DNA from: DATFEN01 sp035691285 | GTDB lineage: Bacteria > Acidobacteriota > Vicinamibacteria > Fen-336 | DNA: 7,132 nt | Assembly: GCA_035691285.1 (NCBI GenBank) | Contig: DASSJI010000232.1 | Coordinates: forward strand, 1-7,132 | Direction: 5' to 3' | Shown: positions 6,575-7,132 of the stretch, in pieces | How positions within the stretch are numbered: the first letter of the stretch is position 1 | Layout: every line of letters starts with the position of its first letter | The notes under the pieces: generated by a model | The model's input: the letters and a program-made list of their open reading frames with translations, nothing else | The model's database searches: none | What the model was told of the DNA's origin: nothing | Made by a program: the position numbers and the translations under genes

Positions 6575-6584
6575 GAATCGAGGC
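6575..6584 (-). repeat. 10-bp motif GCCTCGATTC, copy upstream of SRAP
   Basis: GCCTCGATTC ends 19 nt before the SRAP ATG and overlaps the last base of the cytochrome stop codon. The same ten bases occur at 7036-7027, 20 nt before the cytochrome ATG. Aligned over 20 bases, the two sites share 15. Possible protein-binding or promoter element; role unproven. Confidence 0.4.
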
Positions 6585-7006
6585 TACTTCGCCTTTTGCT
6601 GGATCGACCACACGTAGTGCGCGAGGTTCCGCACGGCAGCGTCGACGGTGGCCTCCTCCGTGCCCTTCGTCCGCTTGAACGCGTCTCCCCACGCGGGCAT
6701 GTCCACCGTGCCGTGGCCTCGGACGATCTCGCCGCTCTTCACGATGCGGACGACGCGGTCGTAGGGATAGGTGCCTCCGCTTCGCGACGCGAGGTTCGTC
6801 AGATCGGGGACCGCGACGCGCAGGTCTCCTGCGAGCGGGCCGTCGGCCTTGCCTGCGGGGCCATGGCACGCGACGCAGTAGCGCGTGTAGGTGATCTGTC
6901 CCTTCGTCACCGCGGCCTCATCGATGGCTGCCTCGGCGCTCCAGGCGGCGGGGGCGACGATCAGGCCGCCGGCCGTGAGCCACGCCGCAATCGTTTCGCT
7001 GCGCAT
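6584..7006 (-). CDS. Small monohaem c-type cytochrome, exported
   Basis: This 140-residue precursor carries a single haem c. The signal peptide is MRSETIAAWLTAGGLIVAPA followed by AWSAEAA, with Arg2, a hydrophobic core and likely cleavage around residues 24-27. The haem site is CVACH (44-48) in YCVACHGPAGKADGPLAGDL, and Met103 in VDMPAWGDAF is the probable sixth ligand, as in class I (COG2010-like) cytochromes. It should act in the periplasm as an electron carrier or as a detached domain of a larger redox complex; no partner is visible here. The frame is open to an earlier ATG at 7072, but the start at 7006 is preferred because it gives a proper signal peptide and has purine-rich GGAGAGAGGGGGG 5 nt before it. 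It is first in the minus-strand cluster before SRAP (28-nt gap). A cytochrome ahead of a DNA-repair protein is not a functional pairing I recognise. Confidence 0.93.
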   Translation of the reverse strand: MRSETIAAWLTAGGLIVAPAAWSAEAAIDEAAVTKGQITYTRYCVACHGPAGKADGPLAGDLRVAVPDLTNLASRSGGTYPYDRVVRIVKSGEIVRGHGTVDMPAWGDAFKRTKGTEEATVDAAVRNLAHYVWSIQQKAK

Positions 7007-7011
7007 ACGCA

Positions 7012-7024
7012 CCCCCCTCTCTCC
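7012..7024 (-). promoter_or_regulatory. Purine-rich ribosome binding site of the cytochrome
   Basis: On the minus strand, GGAGAGAGGGGGG occupies 7024-7012, followed by 5 nt and then ATG 7006. It supports the internal start over the upstream in-frame ATG at 7072, which would place this stretch inside the coding region and bury the signal peptide. Confidence 0.65.
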
Positions 7025-7026
7025 AC

Positions 7027-7036
7027 GAATCGAGGC
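7027..7036 (-). repeat. 10-bp motif GCCTCGATTC, copy upstream of the cytochrome
   Basis: Second copy of the element found at 6584-6575. It ends 20 nt before the cytochrome ATG and just upstream of the purine-rich ribosome binding site, so it falls where a leader or promoter-proximal element would lie. Confidence 0.4.
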
Positions 7037-7091
7037 AATCTCCGCGCCACGCCGGAAGCGGCCGTATCCCATTGACCGGCCGCGGGATCCC

Positions 7092-7105
7092 GACGAGCGC
7101 TCGTC
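7092..7105. promoter_or_regulatory. 14-bp perfect palindrome, possible operator
   Basis: GACGAGCGCTCGTC reads the same on both strands with no spacer, the form expected of a site for a dimeric regulator. It lies 86 nt upstream of the cytochrome start in the otherwise gene-free right end. A short hairpin follows, CCCGC (7113-7117) with GCGGG (7125-7129), without a T-run. The gene to the right is outside the window, so the target could be either side. GC-rich DNA yields such palindromes more easily by chance. Confidence 0.3.
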
Positions 7106-7132
7106 CGCAGGGCCCGCTTCGTTTGCGGGACC

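Noticed and set aside
7007..7072. 22-codon N-terminal extension of the cytochrome from ATG 7072
   Set aside because: It would place an Arg-rich stretch ahead of the signal peptide, and the ribosome binding site lies immediately before ATG 7006.
6556..7132. LexA/SOS box near SRAP or the cluster promoter
   Set aside because: I found neither a CTGT-N8-ACAG nor a GAAC-N4-GTTC type site, so SOS control cannot be claimed from this window.

Overview
This is a very GC-rich, densely packed stretch of bacterial chromosome. It carries six protein-coding genes (one cut by the window edge) and one tRNA gene, with almost no spare intergenic DNA. I see no insertion sequences, integrases, CRISPR repeats or phage genes. 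Gene content and base composition suggest a high-GC, aerobic or respiring soil- or sediment-type bacterium, for example Acidobacteriota, Myxococcota or a similar lineage. The sequence alone does not fix the phylum.

Layout. At the left edge, on the minus strand, is a UDP-galactopyranose-mutase-like FAD oxidoreductase whose C-terminus lies outside the window. Only 3 nt upstream of its ATG lies the CCA end of a tRNA-Leu(TAG), also on the minus strand, so the tRNA occupies the place of the gene's 5' leader. A 67-nt divergent spacer (1477-1543) separates the tRNA from a plus-strand pair: a complete copper/TPQ amine oxidase, then 13 nt later an aminopeptidase P (M24 Xaa-Pro peptidase). The spacer contains a nearly perfect hairpin that buries the amine oxidase Shine-Dalgarno sequence opposite a run of four U's. 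The aminopeptidase ends 3 nt from the stop of a convergent minus-strand cluster.

Read in its own direction, that cluster is: monohaem c-type cytochrome, 28 nt, SRAP (YedK/HMCES-type abasic-site shield protein), 7 nt, Clp-fold serine proteinase of the SDH family. The last two are set up for translational coupling, because the proteinase's Shine-Dalgarno overlaps the SRAP stop codon. The right 126 nt upstream of the cytochrome contain no gene; they hold a 14-bp perfect palindrome and a short hairpin.

How the genes may work together (inference). The plus-strand pair could handle proline-containing peptides and primary amines, yielding amino acids, aldehyde, ammonia and H2O2. Both proteins begin with unusually short uncharged hydrophobic leaders. 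On the minus strand, the tight pairing of a protein that covalently crosslinks itself to abasic DNA with a Clp-fold protease raises the possibility of a bacterial DNA-protein-crosslink clearance pair. The most unusual signals are this pair, the SD-burying hairpin, the tRNA used as a gene leader, and a 10-bp motif repeated at the same distance before the cytochrome and SRAP starts.
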